From the NCBI GenBank assembly GCA_049616325.1, contig JBMZHG010000003.1, positions 1 through 64,000 on the forward strand: a stretch of 64,000 nt of DNA, read 5' to 3'. The stretch is from UBA11663 sp049616325 (GTDB lineage: Bacteria; Bacteroidota; Bacteroidia; Flavobacteriales_D; Sanyastnellaceae). This document shows positions 49,382 through 57,536 of the stretch, piece by piece. Below the pieces are notes generated by a model, which was given only the letters and a program-made list of their open reading frames with translations, did not search any database and was not told where the DNA came from. The position numbers were made by a program, and so were the translations under genes. Numbering within the stretch: the first letter of the stretch is position 1; every line of letters starts with the position of its first letter.

Positions 49382-51325
49382 TCAAATGTTGTTCGCCAGC
49401 ATCTCGGCCACTTCACGCTGAACGCGTTCCGCAAAGGCTTCGACACTGACGCTGCCTAAGTCTCCTTCTCCTTGCTTGCGCACCGAGACGGATCCTTCAG
49501 CAGCCTCGTTTTCCCCGACAATCAGCATGTAAGGCACTTTGTCAAGCTCCGCTTCGCGGATTTTCTTGCCGACCTTTTCTGACCGCGCGTCTACGAGGGC
49601 GCGAATATCGCCATTTTCAAGCACTTTTGAAAGCTTTTCAGCGTAATCGTTGAAACGGTCGCTGATGGGAAGGATTCGCGCCTGTTCCGGAGTGAGCCAA
49701 AGCGGGAACTTTCCAGCACAGTGCTCGATGAGGATGGCCACGAATCGCTCCATAGAGCCAAACGGCGCACGGTGAATCATCACCGGACGGTGCTTCCCGT
49801 TGTCGGCACCGACGTATTCCAGCTCGAACCGCTCGGGCAGGTTGTAGTCAATCTGCACCGTGCCCAGCTGCCAACGGCGGCCAATCGCGTCGCGAACCAT
49901 GAAATCCAACTTCGGTCCGTAGAACGCCGCCTCGCCCAGCTCCACGACCGTCTCGAGCCCCTTTTCTTCCGCCACCTCCTGGATGGCCTTCTCGGCTTTG
50001 TCCCAGTTTTCTTGGCCCCCGATGTACTTGTCGGGGTTGTCCGGGTCACGAAGGCTAACCTGGGCGACGAAGTTTTGGAAATCCAACGTCTTGAAGATGT
50101 ACAACACGAGGTCAATGACCTTGCCAACCTCTTCCTTCACCTGGTCTTGCGTGCAGAAAATGTGTGCGTCGTCTTGCGTGAACCCGCGCACTCGGGTCAA
50201 GCCGTGGAGCTCGCCGCTCTGCTCGTAGCGGTACACCGTCCCAAACTCCGCCAAACGAACCGGCAAATCGCGGTACGACCGAGGCCGCGCCTTGAAAATC
50301 TCGCAGTGGTGCGGACAGTTCATCGGCTTCAGGAGGTACTCCTCCCCTTCGGCTGGCGTGTGGATGGGCTGGAAGCTGTCTTCGCCGTATTTGGCGTAGT
50401 GACCCGAAGTCACGTAGAGCTCTTTGTTCCCGATGTGAGGCGTGATGACCGGTTCGTAGCCTGACTTGCGCTGGGCTTCCTTCAGGAAGTTTTCCAACCG
50501 CATGCGAAGGTCCGCTCCCTTGGGCAACCAAAGCGGCAACCCCTGCCCCACCTTTTCCGAAAAGTGGAAGAGGTCGAGTTCCTTGCCAAGCTTGCGGTGA
50601 TCCCGCGCACGAGCCTGCTCCAACAACTCCAGGTGCTCAGCCAGTTCGCTCTTTTTGGTGAAGGTCACCCCGTAGACACGGGTGAGTTGCTTCTGAGTCT
50701 CGTCACCCTTCCAGTAAGCCCCAGCAATGGCCATGATTTTGGCCGCTTTGACATGTCCGGTGTGGGGAATGTGCGGCCCCCGGCACAAGTCCGTGAAGTC
50801 GCCTTGGGTGTAAAACGTGATGGTGCCGTCTTCGAGGTTTTCGAGCAGGTCGAGTTTGTACTCGTCGCCCTTCTCCTCGAAATACTTGACCGCATCCGCC
50901 TTCGACATTTCCCTTCGCACGAAGGGGTTTTTGGCCTTGGCCAATTCAAGCATCTTCTTTTCTACCGCAGGAACATCTCCTTCCGTGAAGGTGTGATTGC
51001 CAAAGTCGACGTCGTAGTAAAACCCGTTTTCGACGGGAGGGCCTACCCAAAACTTGATGCCGGGGTACAACGCCTCGAGCGCCTCGGCCATCAGGTGCGC
51101 TGAGCTGTGCCACAACGTGGTCATGCCCTGCTCGTCACGCGACGTCAGCAGTTTCAGGCTGCAATCGCCAATCAACGGACGCTGGGGATCCCAAACCTCG
51201 CCGTTCACCTCTGCGGCCAAGACGTTGCGTGCCAAGCCTTCGCTGATGGAAGTGGCCACATCGAGGGACGTGGTTCCTTCAGATACTTCTTTGACGGTTC
51301 CGTCGGGCAGGGTGATTGCAATCAT
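49382..51325 (-). CDS. thrS: Threonyl-tRNA synthetase
   Basis: A 647-residue enzyme charging tRNA-Thr. The order is a TGS domain (about 1-60), an editing domain with the HSSAHLMAEAL zinc-type histidines (about 75-85), the class II core with MNCPHHCEIFKARPRSYRDL and RVRGFTQDDAHIF, and the anticodon-binding domain (about 545-647). It leads the infC-rpmI-rplT genes. A perfect TATCTTTG box ends 19 bases before the ATG. Confidence 0.97.
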   Translation of the reverse strand: MIAITLPDGTVKEVSEGTTSLDVATSISEGLARNVLAAEVNGEVWDPQRPLIGDCSLKLLTSRDEQGMTTLWHSSAHLMAEALEALYPGIKFWVGPPVENGFYYDVDFGNHTFTEGDVPAVEKKMLELAKAKNPFVRREMSKADAVKYFEEKGDEYKLDLLENLEDGTITFYTQGDFTDLCRGPHIPHTGHVKAAKIMAIAGAYWKGDETQKQLTRVYGVTFTKKSELAEHLELLEQARARDHRKLGKELDLFHFSEKVGQGLPLWLPKGADLRMRLENFLKEAQRKSGYEPVITPHIGNKELYVTSGHYAKYGEDSFQPIHTPAEGEEYLLKPMNCPHHCEIFKARPRSYRDLPVRLAEFGTVYRYEQSGELHGLTRVRGFTQDDAHIFCTQDQVKEEVGKVIDLVLYIFKTLDFQNFVAQVSLRDPDNPDKYIGGQENWDKAEKAIQEVAEEKGLETVVELGEAAFYGPKLDFMVRDAIGRRWQLGTVQIDYNLPERFELEYVGADNGKHRPVMIHRAPFGSMERFVAILIEHCAGKFPLWLTPEQARILPISDRFNDYAEKLSKVLENGDIRALVDARSEKVGKKIREAELDKVPYMLIVGENEAAEGSVSVRKQGEGDLGSVSVEAFAERVQREVAEMLANNI

Positions 51326-51344
51326 GAGGATTTGTTCAGGCCCC

Positions 51345-51352
51345 CAAAGATA
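51345..51352 (-). promoter_or_regulatory. Predicted -7 box of thrS
   Basis: TATCTTTG is a full TAnnTTTG match, 19 bases before the ATG. The leader is too short for a T-box element. Confidence 0.5.
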
Positions 51353-51387
51353 AGCGGCCCCGCGCCTCCTTTTGCGTCCCTCCGACC

Positions 51388-51705
51388 TCAGTCGTTCCAG
51401 CTGTCCGAGTCGTCGTCGTCGCTCCCCTTTCCACCGCTGCTGTTGTCGCTTTCGAGGTCCAAGTCGTCGCCGTCGATGGAGAAGTCCTCGCCCGTCTCCT
51501 CCTCAAGCATCTGAATCATACCGCCGTCCATTCGAAAGAGGTAGACGGTGTCGTCGGTTTTGACCTCGAGACACGACAAATACTTGCCGTCAGGCATTCG
51601 CAGCGAAATGATGTCCTCCTGACTGATCCCCAAAGGATAAGACTCTTCAATGAGCGCGATGTGATGCGCCTCAATGGTGTTGTAGTTCTTGATCACTCGT
51701 TTCAT
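51388..51705 (-). CDS. Small protein with an acidic tail, last gene of the polyamine operon
   Basis: A 105-residue protein of unrecognised family. Residues 1-70 are mixed alpha/beta (VIKNYNTIEAHHIALIEES, DIISLRMPDGKYLSCLEVKT) and the last 35 are almost all acidic or Ser/Gly (SDDDDSDSWND). ATG 51705 is taken as the start because the frame upstream would overlap the preceding gene. It follows the deoxyhypusine synthase-like gene by 17 bases, so it is probably co-expressed with polyamine enzymes. The acidic tail might bind a cationic partner; this is speculation. Confidence 0.6.
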   Translation of the reverse strand: MKRVIKNYNTIEAHHIALIEESYPLGISQEDIISLRMPDGKYLSCLEVKTDDTVYLFRMDGGMIQMLEEETGEDFSIDGDDLDLESDNSSGGKGSDDDDSDSWND

Positions 51706-51722
51706 GGCACGTTCGTGTTTGA

Positions 51723-52700
51723 TTACCAATCCAAAAGCCAACCGAACACCAAAGGAGCAACAATTGTCGCGTCGCTCTCAATGATGTACTTCGGGGTTTT
51801 TACACCGAGTTTTCCCCAAGTGATCTTCTCGTTGGGAACCGCACCGCTGTACGATCCGAAGCTGGTGGTGGAGTCGGAGATTTGGCAGAAATAAGCCCAA
51901 AGCGGCACTTCGTCGCGCTCCAAATCTTGGTGCAACATGGGCACCACACAAATGGGGAAATCCCCTGCAATCCCTCCTCCGATTTGGAAAAACCCGATGG
52001 ACGAATCCTTCGTCTCTTCGGTGTACCAATCGGCCAACCAAGTCATGTACTCAATGCCGCTTTTGGTCGTGCTTGGGGCCACGTCGCCCACCAAACAGTG
52101 GGCAGCGAAAATGTTGCCCAAGGTGCTGTCTTCCCAACCGGGCACGACCATCGGCAGGTTCTTTTCTGCAGCAGCCACCATCCAGCTGTCCTTGGGGTCA
52201 ATCTCGTAGAATTCCTCCAACGCCCCAGATTGAATCGCCTGGTAGAACCACTCGTGTGGAAAGTGACGACGACCTTCCGCCTCAGCCTTCTGCCACAAAT
52301 CCTCCATCACCCCTTCCAACCTCCGAAACGCTTCCTCTTCAGGAATGCACGTGTCCGTGACTCGATTCATGCCCCGGTCGAGCAATTCCTGCTCTTGCTC
52401 GGGCGTCAAATCGCGGTAATGCGGAACGCGAGCGTAGTGGGTGTGCGCCACGAGGTTCATCACATCTTCCTCGAGGTTCGCGCCCGTGCATGAAATGGCG
52501 TGGACCTTGTCCTGACGAATCATTTCGGCCAGGCTCTTCCCTAACTCCGCAGTGCTCATGGCACCGGCGAGGGTAACCAACATCTTGCCTCCGGCGGTCA
52601 AATGAGCTTCGTAACCCTTGGCCGCATCTTCGACAACCGCGGCGTTGAAGTGGTTGTAGTGGCGCGCCATGAAGGGGCGCAAAAATCCTGTTGAGTTCAT
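51723..52700 (-). CDS. Deoxyhypusine synthase-like protein (probable homospermidine synthase)
   Basis: A 325-residue NAD-dependent enzyme of the deoxyhypusine synthase fold. Lys297 in ITWGKLGVKT lies at the catalytic lysine position of the family, and ESDATIVAPLV, SCTGANLEEDVMN and FFQIGGGIAGDFPICVVPM are further motifs. Bacteria have no eIF5A target, and bacterial relatives act on putrescine or spermidine to make homospermidine. Its start overlaps the speB stop (ATGA), behind speA, which supports a polyamine role. The product is inferred. Confidence 0.85.
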   Translation of the reverse strand: MNSTGFLRPFMARHYNHFNAAVVEDAAKGYEAHLTAGGKMLVTLAGAMSTAELGKSLAEMIRQDKVHAISCTGANLEEDVMNLVAHTHYARVPHYRDLTPEQEQELLDRGMNRVTDTCIPEEEAFRRLEGVMEDLWQKAEAEGRRHFPHEWFYQAIQSGALEEFYEIDPKDSWMVAAAEKNLPMVVPGWEDSTLGNIFAAHCLVGDVAPSTTKSGIEYMTWLADWYTEETKDSSIGFFQIGGGIAGDFPICVVPMLHQDLERDEVPLWAYFCQISDSTTSFGSYSGAVPNEKITWGKLGVKTPKYIIESDATIVAPLVFGWLLDW

Positions 52701-53593
52701 GACAAAGGAGTTGGGATCAAGGCGTATGTCAGCATTTTGTAGACCAGTTTGGCCGCAAGAAAATCGCTCGGAGCGCTGTGTTCGTTGGCGGCGAGCTCCA
52801 CCACGTCCATCCCAACCACGTTGCCGTGTTGCGAGGCGAGGCGGATGAGGCCGGTGACCTGATGCCACGTCAGGCCGCCTGGCTCCGGTGTCCCGGTGTG
52901 CGGGACAAAGGCAGGGTCAAACGCATCGAGGTCCACGGTGACGTAAAGCGGCACGCCGCGCTTTCCGAGAGCCGCCAACGCTTCCGACATCCAATCTTCG
53001 TCCGGGCGGAGATGGCAATCGTCCCCGGTGAACAAGCATCCGGACTGAATGAACTCGCGTTCCGAAGCATCCATGCTCCGGATGCCCACCTGAACGAGCG
53101 TGCAATTCCGAGAGGCCCAGTGAACGGCACATGCGTGGTTGCACTCCGAACCGTGGTAACTCGGGCGCAAGTCCGCATGGGCGTCGATGTGAAGCACCGC
53201 CAAATCGGGGTGAACCGCATGGCATGCTTGGATGGCGCCAATGCTCACGCTGTGCTCTCCGCCAAGAACGAAAGGCATCTTGCCTGCGTCGAGCATCTGC
53301 GACACGGCTTCACGAACCGAAGCTGTCATCGCCTCAGGCGAGCCGTCCTCCGTGATGTCTGGGGACACCCAGATCCCCTCGCGGTGAACCTCGGTTCCGG
53401 TCTCGATGTCGTAGACCTCCATGTTGTCTGTGGCGTCGAGCAAAGCCTTCGGACCGCGGTCCGCTCCCTTGCCCCACGTGCTGGTTCCGTCGTAGGGCAC
53501 AGGCAGGATCGCAACACGGGCATCCGCGAAGTTCACCTGAGCCTCAGGGAGGTCGGAATACACGCGCGCGCCTGGGGAAGAAAATTCAATCAT
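52697..53593 (-). CDS. speB: Agmatinase (ureohydrolase family)
   Basis: Hydrolyses agmatine to putrescine and urea with two Mn ions. The 298-residue protein has all metal ligands of the family: His114 (GGEHSVSIGA), Asp137, His139 and Asp141 (HIDAHADLR), Asp221 and Asp223 (TVDLDAFDPAF). It overlaps speA upstream and the deoxyhypusine synthase-like gene downstream by four bases each. Formiminoglutamase or arginase activity is possible for the fold, but the arginine decarboxylase neighbour favours agmatine. Confidence 0.93.
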   Translation of the reverse strand: MIEFSSPGARVYSDLPEAQVNFADARVAILPVPYDGTSTWGKGADRGPKALLDATDNMEVYDIETGTEVHREGIWVSPDITEDGSPEAMTASVREAVSQMLDAGKMPFVLGGEHSVSIGAIQACHAVHPDLAVLHIDAHADLRPSYHGSECNHACAVHWASRNCTLVQVGIRSMDASEREFIQSGCLFTGDDCHLRPDEDWMSEALAALGKRGVPLYVTVDLDAFDPAFVPHTGTPEPGGLTWHQVTGLIRLASQHGNVVGMDVVELAANEHSAPSDFLAAKLVYKMLTYALIPTPLS

Positions 53594-55011
53594 GGCAGTT
53601 CAGTTTGGGCTGCGGGAGCAGCGTAACCCAACAAAGACAAGACTTGTTCAGAAGGTTGAGCAGGACAAAACTCCCGACATTCAAAACCGCCCTCTTCCGT
53701 GTCGTCGATCAAAATGTGACGAAGGCCGGGCATCAAGCAGTGGTGCACGCCTCCGTGCCCTCCAATGTTGTCCTGGTAGGCACCTGTGTGGAAAAAGCCC
53801 AGGTAAATCGGGTCGTTCTCCTTGAACGTGGGAAGGTAGATGGCATTGAGGTGCTGCTCCGAGTTGTAGTAGTCGTCGCTGTCGCACGTCAACCCCCCGA
53901 GGAAGACGCGTTCGTACGGGTCCATCCACCGGTTGAGGGGGAGCATGAGGAACCGGTGGTTGACCGCCCACGAATCCGGAAGCGTGGTCATGAAGGACGA
54001 GTCGATCATGTTCCAGCGCTCGCGGTCGTTCTGGCGTTTTTGGTGAAGCACCTTGAACAAGGTGGCTCCCGATTCGCCTACCGTGAACGACCCAAACTCG
54101 GTGAAGATGTCCGGATGAGGAACCCCTGCAGCGTTGCAGCGCATGGCGACTTGCTCGAGGATGGCCTCAAACATGTACGCGTAATCGTACTCAAACGCCA
54201 GGCTGTTTTTGGTCGGAAGTCCGCCGCCAATGTTCAGCGCCGTAAGCGTGGGGCAGATTTGACGGAGTGCCACGTACAAATCCAACGCCTTGTTCAATTC
54301 GTTCCAATAGTAGGCCGTGTCGCGAATGCCCGTGTTCACGAAAAAGTGGAGCATGCGCAACGTCAAAAACGGATGGTCCTTGATGGCCTCTTTGTACAAC
54401 GGCGCGATGCGGTTGTAGCCAAGTCCCAAACGCGAAGTGTAGAACGCGAATTTGGGCTCTTCCTCGGTCGCAATTCGGATGCCGATGTCCATGGGTCGGG
54501 TCGTGTTTGCGCTGAGTCGCTTCCACTCGTCGAGGTTGTCGATGACTGGAGTCAACCCCTCCAAGCCTGCTTCACGGAGCTCCAACATGCGCGCCATGTA
54601 GGTGTCCGTCTTGAAGCCGTTGCAAATCACCTGAGCCTCCGCCCGCATGTCTCCGCTTCGGACGAGGTAATCAACGATGTCCAAATCGTACGCCGACGAT
54701 GTCTCAATCAACGCTCCGTGCTTCAACACCTCCTTGGTGACGTGCTGAAAATGGTTGCTCTTGGTGACGTAACAATAACGGTAGTTCCCTGCGAATCCAA
54801 CCTTGTCTGCGGCCGACTTGAACCACCCTTGTGCGCGGCCGATGTTCTTCCCGATGATCGGCAAGTAGGTGATGCGGAGTGGGGTACCAAACTCTTCCAC
54901 CAAGTGCATCATCGGGATGCCGTGAAATGCGAGCTCCCCCTCGCTCAATTGGAATTCCTCTTGAGGCCAGTCAAAACTCTGGTCAATGAGGTCAATATAT
55001 TTTGTTTTCAA
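53590..55011 (-). CDS. speA: Biosynthetic arginine decarboxylase (short Bacteroidota form), TTG start
   Basis: Decarboxylates arginine to agmatine with PLP. The 473-residue fold III enzyme has its PLP lysine at Lys84 in YCYVTKSNHFQHV, NIGGGLPTKNS in the barrel and LTCDSDDYYN in the C-terminal domain. It is shorter than the E. coli SpeA (about 650 residues), as is usual in this phylum. The start is TTG followed by KTKYIDLIDQ; the ATG just upstream is out of frame and is followed by a stop. The upstream region is AT-rich and has an inverted repeat. Confidence 0.92.
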   Translation of the reverse strand: MKTKYIDLIDQSFDWPQEEFQLSEGELAFHGIPMMHLVEEFGTPLRITYLPIIGKNIGRAQGWFKSAADKVGFAGNYRYCYVTKSNHFQHVTKEVLKHGALIETSSAYDLDIVDYLVRSGDMRAEAQVICNGFKTDTYMARMLELREAGLEGLTPVIDNLDEWKRLSANTTRPMDIGIRIATEEEPKFAFYTSRLGLGYNRIAPLYKEAIKDHPFLTLRMLHFFVNTGIRDTAYYWNELNKALDLYVALRQICPTLTALNIGGGLPTKNSLAFEYDYAYMFEAILEQVAMRCNAAGVPHPDIFTEFGSFTVGESGATLFKVLHQKRQNDRERWNMIDSSFMTTLPDSWAVNHRFLMLPLNRWMDPYERVFLGGLTCDSDDYYNSEQHLNAIYLPTFKENDPIYLGFFHTGAYQDNIGGHGGVHHCLMPGLRHILIDDTEEGGFECREFCPAQPSEQVLSLLGYAAPAAQTELP

Positions 55012-55049
55012 TGCATTAGACTCAATATATTCAACAAAAGAATGAATTA

Positions 55050-55066
55050 GAGTTCACCGAGAACTC
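55050..55066. promoter_or_regulatory. Inverted repeat upstream of speA
   Basis: GAGTTC and GAACTC flank ACCGA. It lies 7 bases upstream (in the speA direction) of TTCTTTTG (55035-55042), a candidate -7 box that ends 23 bases before the TTG start. The 10-mer TCAATATATT also occurs twice here, at 54992-55001 and 55022-55031. The whole gap from 55012 to 55284 is otherwise noncoding apart from a doubtful small ORF. Confidence 0.4.
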
Positions 55067-55087
55067 GCCGTCATTTCAACGTTGAAT

Positions 55088-55231
55088 TCAGAGCCGTCGC
55101 GCGAAGGCTCGACGGGCCGCGTTGCGGCGTGCCCGCTTCCAGAGAAGCGATTCTTCGTGGGCAAAATCGAGGGCGCGTGACATGATGCTGAGGGCCTTGC
55201 ACATCGCTAAGGCGGAGCAAACATGATTCAT
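55088..55231 (-). CDS. Possible small basic protein (47 residues)
   Basis: A short open frame in the 273-base gap between the thioesterase gene and speA. It would give an amphipathic peptide with a hydrophobic N-terminal half (NHVCSALAMCKALSIMSRAL) and a strongly basic C-terminus (KRARRNAARRAFARRL). No family is recognised. A second ATG at 55261 would lengthen it by ten residues. It may be chance, but the composition looks protein-like and the position after a stop codon is free. Confidence 0.3.
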   Translation of the reverse strand: MNHVCSALAMCKALSIMSRALDFAHEESLLWKRARRNAARRAFARRL

Positions 55232-55284
55232 TTTTTTCCAGAATGACCTCGCCAAGAACATTTTTTTTTCGGCGCAGTCGCTTT

Positions 55285-55791
55285 TCACACGCCCAGCAGC
55301 TTGACGTGCCACGTGATTTCTGCCTTGGCCACCACCTCTCCTTCCGCATCCAACACGCGGGAATCGAGGACAAATGAAGCCTTCCCTTCCTTGCTCAAGG
55401 CCTCGTGCAATTCACCCCGCGCCTCTTCCGACATGAACGCATGAGCCTGGCACTCCGACTCGGCACGACGGACGTAGGTCATGTTCAGGTTGGACATGAT
55501 CAACCGCGATCCTCCGATGCCAAGAACGCTCAGCACCGTGAGACCCGAGGCGTATTCCGCAGCTGTCGCAAGGGCGCAGGCATGCATTGTGCCGAGGTGA
55601 TTCAAATTCCTGCGTCTTCGCGGCAAGACCACAACGCATTCTTCCTCACTCACCTTGGTCACACGCAAACGGTGGGGACGGTTGAACGGAATCACCTCCT
55701 GCATCGCTCGGCTTAACCACGATGTGTGGCCTGCCTTGGCCTTCTCAAATTGCCGGTTAAGCCAACGAACCTGAGCAGTTGAACCCCTCAC
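55285..55791 (-). CDS. Hotdog-fold thioesterase (DUF4442/PaaI-like), GTG start
   Basis: A 168-residue hotdog protein predicted to hydrolyse acyl-CoA thioesters. RNLNHLGTMHACALATAAEY carries the NHxGxxHA-type helix typical of DUF4442 proteins, and the strand pairs around YVRRAESECQAHAF and GEVVAKAEITWHVKL complete the fold. The GTG start follows the preceding stop by one base, so the two genes are coupled. The substrate is unknown. Confidence 0.82.
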   Translation of the reverse strand: MRGSTAQVRWLNRQFEKAKAGHTSWLSRAMQEVIPFNRPHRLRVTKVSEEECVVVLPRRRRNLNHLGTMHACALATAAEYASGLTVLSVLGIGGSRLIMSNLNMTYVRRAESECQAHAFMSEEARGELHEALSKEGKASFVLDSRVLDAEGEVVAKAEITWHVKLLGV

Positions 55792-55792
55792 C

Positions 55793-56326
55793 TCAAACGG
55801 CCGTGAGTGCCTCGCGGGTTGCCTCCACCGTTTCCGAATGCGCCAGTCGGTCTACCTGGACGTCGTTGGAAACACTCCAAGCAAGACGTTCCACCCGGGG
55901 CTCGGCTGTCGGTTCGCCCTGACTTCGAGCGAGGTGCGATTCCAAAATCGCACCAATGTTGGGACGGAAATAATTGGGGCCTTTCATGACCTTGCCGTCT
56001 TCGCGAAGGAGGGGTTCGCCGTTTGGCCCAAGCTTGGACATGTTGCTGGCCTGAATCTGACGAAACACGCTCGCGATGACGTCTTGCATGCCGTGACGCA
56101 TCATCGTGCCAGCCAAGATGTAAAGCTGGTCGCCCAACGCGTCAGCCACTTCAACCATGTCCCCGTTGCACGCCGCTTCGAGGTACTCGTCGTTCTCCTC
56201 TGCCATCAGCCGGTGACGCAACTCTGCCTCCTCTCTCGTGAGCTGAGCGTGTGGATGTTGGGCGTTGGGAATGCCGAAGGCGGTGTGGAAATCAGCCACG
56301 TTGGAGAGGACGTCAGAAAGAAGCAT
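55793..56326 (-). CDS. MazG-like nucleotide pyrophosphohydrolase
   Basis: A 177-residue all-alpha NTP pyrophosphohydrolase, probably clearing non-canonical nucleotides. The metal-binding pattern is visible as EEAELRHRLMAEENDEYLEA followed by EVADALGDQLYI (residues about 30-70). A C-terminal extension of about 60 residues has no clear match. ATG 56326 is used as start; a TTG nine bases upstream is less likely. It is divergent from moxR. Confidence 0.82.
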   Translation of the reverse strand: MLLSDVLSNVADFHTAFGIPNAQHPHAQLTREEAELRHRLMAEENDEYLEAACNGDMVEVADALGDQLYILAGTMMRHGMQDVIASVFRQIQASNMSKLGPNGEPLLREDGKVMKGPNYFRPNIGAILESHLARSQGEPTAEPRVERLAWSVSNDVQVDRLAHSETVEATREALTAV

Positions 56327-56441
56327 GGGGGCCAAAATCCGTCAAACATCCCCGCCGAGCCAAACGCGATCTTGAAAGGTTTCCCACGCGCTATTCACAC
56401 AATTTTAAGAACCGCGTTCCTCAAGCCCCTACCTCGTCCGA

Positions 56442-56449
56442 TATCTTCG
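56442..56449 (+). promoter_or_regulatory. Predicted -7 box of the moxR/Bat operon
   Basis: TATCTTCG lies 6 bases before the moxR ATG at 56456. Confidence 0.5.
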
Positions 56450-56455
56450 CGTGTC

Positions 56456-57520
56456 ATGGACTCTTTGGACCTCTCAAACCCCATTCCCGCGCCCGCTGCC
56501 GCGCCAACTGCGGCGGCGAACGGAAGCGGTGCTCCAGACATCCAAGCCTTGAACGCTCGGATTGCAGAGAAAAGCGTTTTCGTGGATGCCATTCGCTCGG
56601 AGATGAGCCGCGCGATTGTAGGCCAAACCGGGATGGTGGACCGCCTTCTGATTGGGCTGTTGGCCAACGGGCACGTGCTCTTGGAAGGCGTCCCAGGCTT
56701 GGCCAAAACCTTGGCGATCAAAAGCCTCAGCGACACCGTTGCAGGAGCCTTCAGCCGCATCCAGTTCACTCCCGACTTGCTCCCGGCCGACGTCGTTGGC
56801 ACGCTCGTGTACAATCAACAGTCCCAGGAATTCACGGTCAAAAAGGGCCCGATTTTCGCCAACTTCGTTTTGGCCGATGAAATCAACCGTGCCCCGGCCA
56901 AAGTCCAAAGCGCTTTGCTTGAAGCCATGCAGGAGCGGCAAGTGACCATCGGTGGCGAGACGCACGAGCTTCCGAAACCGTTTTTGGTCTTGGCCACGCA
57001 AAACCCCGTGGAACAAGAAGGCACCTACCCCCTGCCGGAAGCGCAAGTGGACCGCTTCCTGCTGAAGGTGGTCATTGGTTACCCCACGAAGGAAGAAGAA
57101 CGTGCCATTGTGCGCGCAAACCTCCAAGAAGGTGGGCTGCCTCAACCTCAGCGCGTGGTAAGCGGACAAGACATTTTGGAGGCCCGGGAATTGGTGCGTT
57201 CAATCTACATGGACGAGAAAATCGAACGGTACATCGTGGACTTGGTGTTCGCGACCCGGAACCCGGAGGATTGCGGGCTGGGCCACCTCAAAGACCTCAT
57301 TTCTTTTGGGGCCTCGCCTCGGGCCAGCATTGGTCTGGGGCTTGCCTCCAAGGCCCACGCCTTTTTAAAGCACAGAGGGTTTGTGACCCCCGAGGACGTT
57401 CGTGCTGTCGCCATGGACGTCATGCGTCACCGCATTGGCACCACGTTCGAAGCCGACGCCGAAAACATCAGTTCCGCCCAAATCTTGACGGAACTCATGG
57501 ATCACGTCGAAGTCCCCTGA
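56456..57520 (+). CDS. MoxR-family AAA ATPase
   Basis: A 354-residue AAA+ chaperone-like ATPase that works with VWA-domain proteins. Residues 1-35 are Ala/Pro-rich. Walker A GVPGLAKT is at about 78-85, Walker B is in VLADEINRAPAKVQSALLEA, and sensor 1 is in LVLATQNPVEQEGTYPLPEA. The C-terminal lid covers about 260-354. It opens the operon for DUF58, BatA, BatB/C and BatD, which it probably helps assemble. Confidence 0.94.
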   Translation: MDSLDLSNPIPAPAAAPTAAANGSGAPDIQALNARIAEKSVFVDAIRSEMSRAIVGQTGMVDRLLIGLLANGHVLLEGVPGLAKTLAIKSLSDTVAGAFSRIQFTPDLLPADVVGTLVYNQQSQEFTVKKGPIFANFVLADEINRAPAKVQSALLEAMQERQVTIGGETHELPKPFLVLATQNPVEQEGTYPLPEAQVDRFLLKVVIGYPTKEEERAIVRANLQEGGLPQPQRVVSGQDILEARELVRSIYMDEKIERYIVDLVFATRNPEDCGLGHLKDLISFGASPRASIGLGLASKAHAFLKHRGFVTPEDVRAVAMDVMRHRIGTTFEADAENISSAQILTELMDHVEVP

Positions 57521-57536
57521 GGTTGATCGACAGGCC

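Noticed and set aside
55075..55086. 12-base palindrome TTCAACGTTGAA just after the doubtful small ORF
   Set aside because: It is self-complementary but has no loop, T-run or clear link to a promoter; it may be chance.
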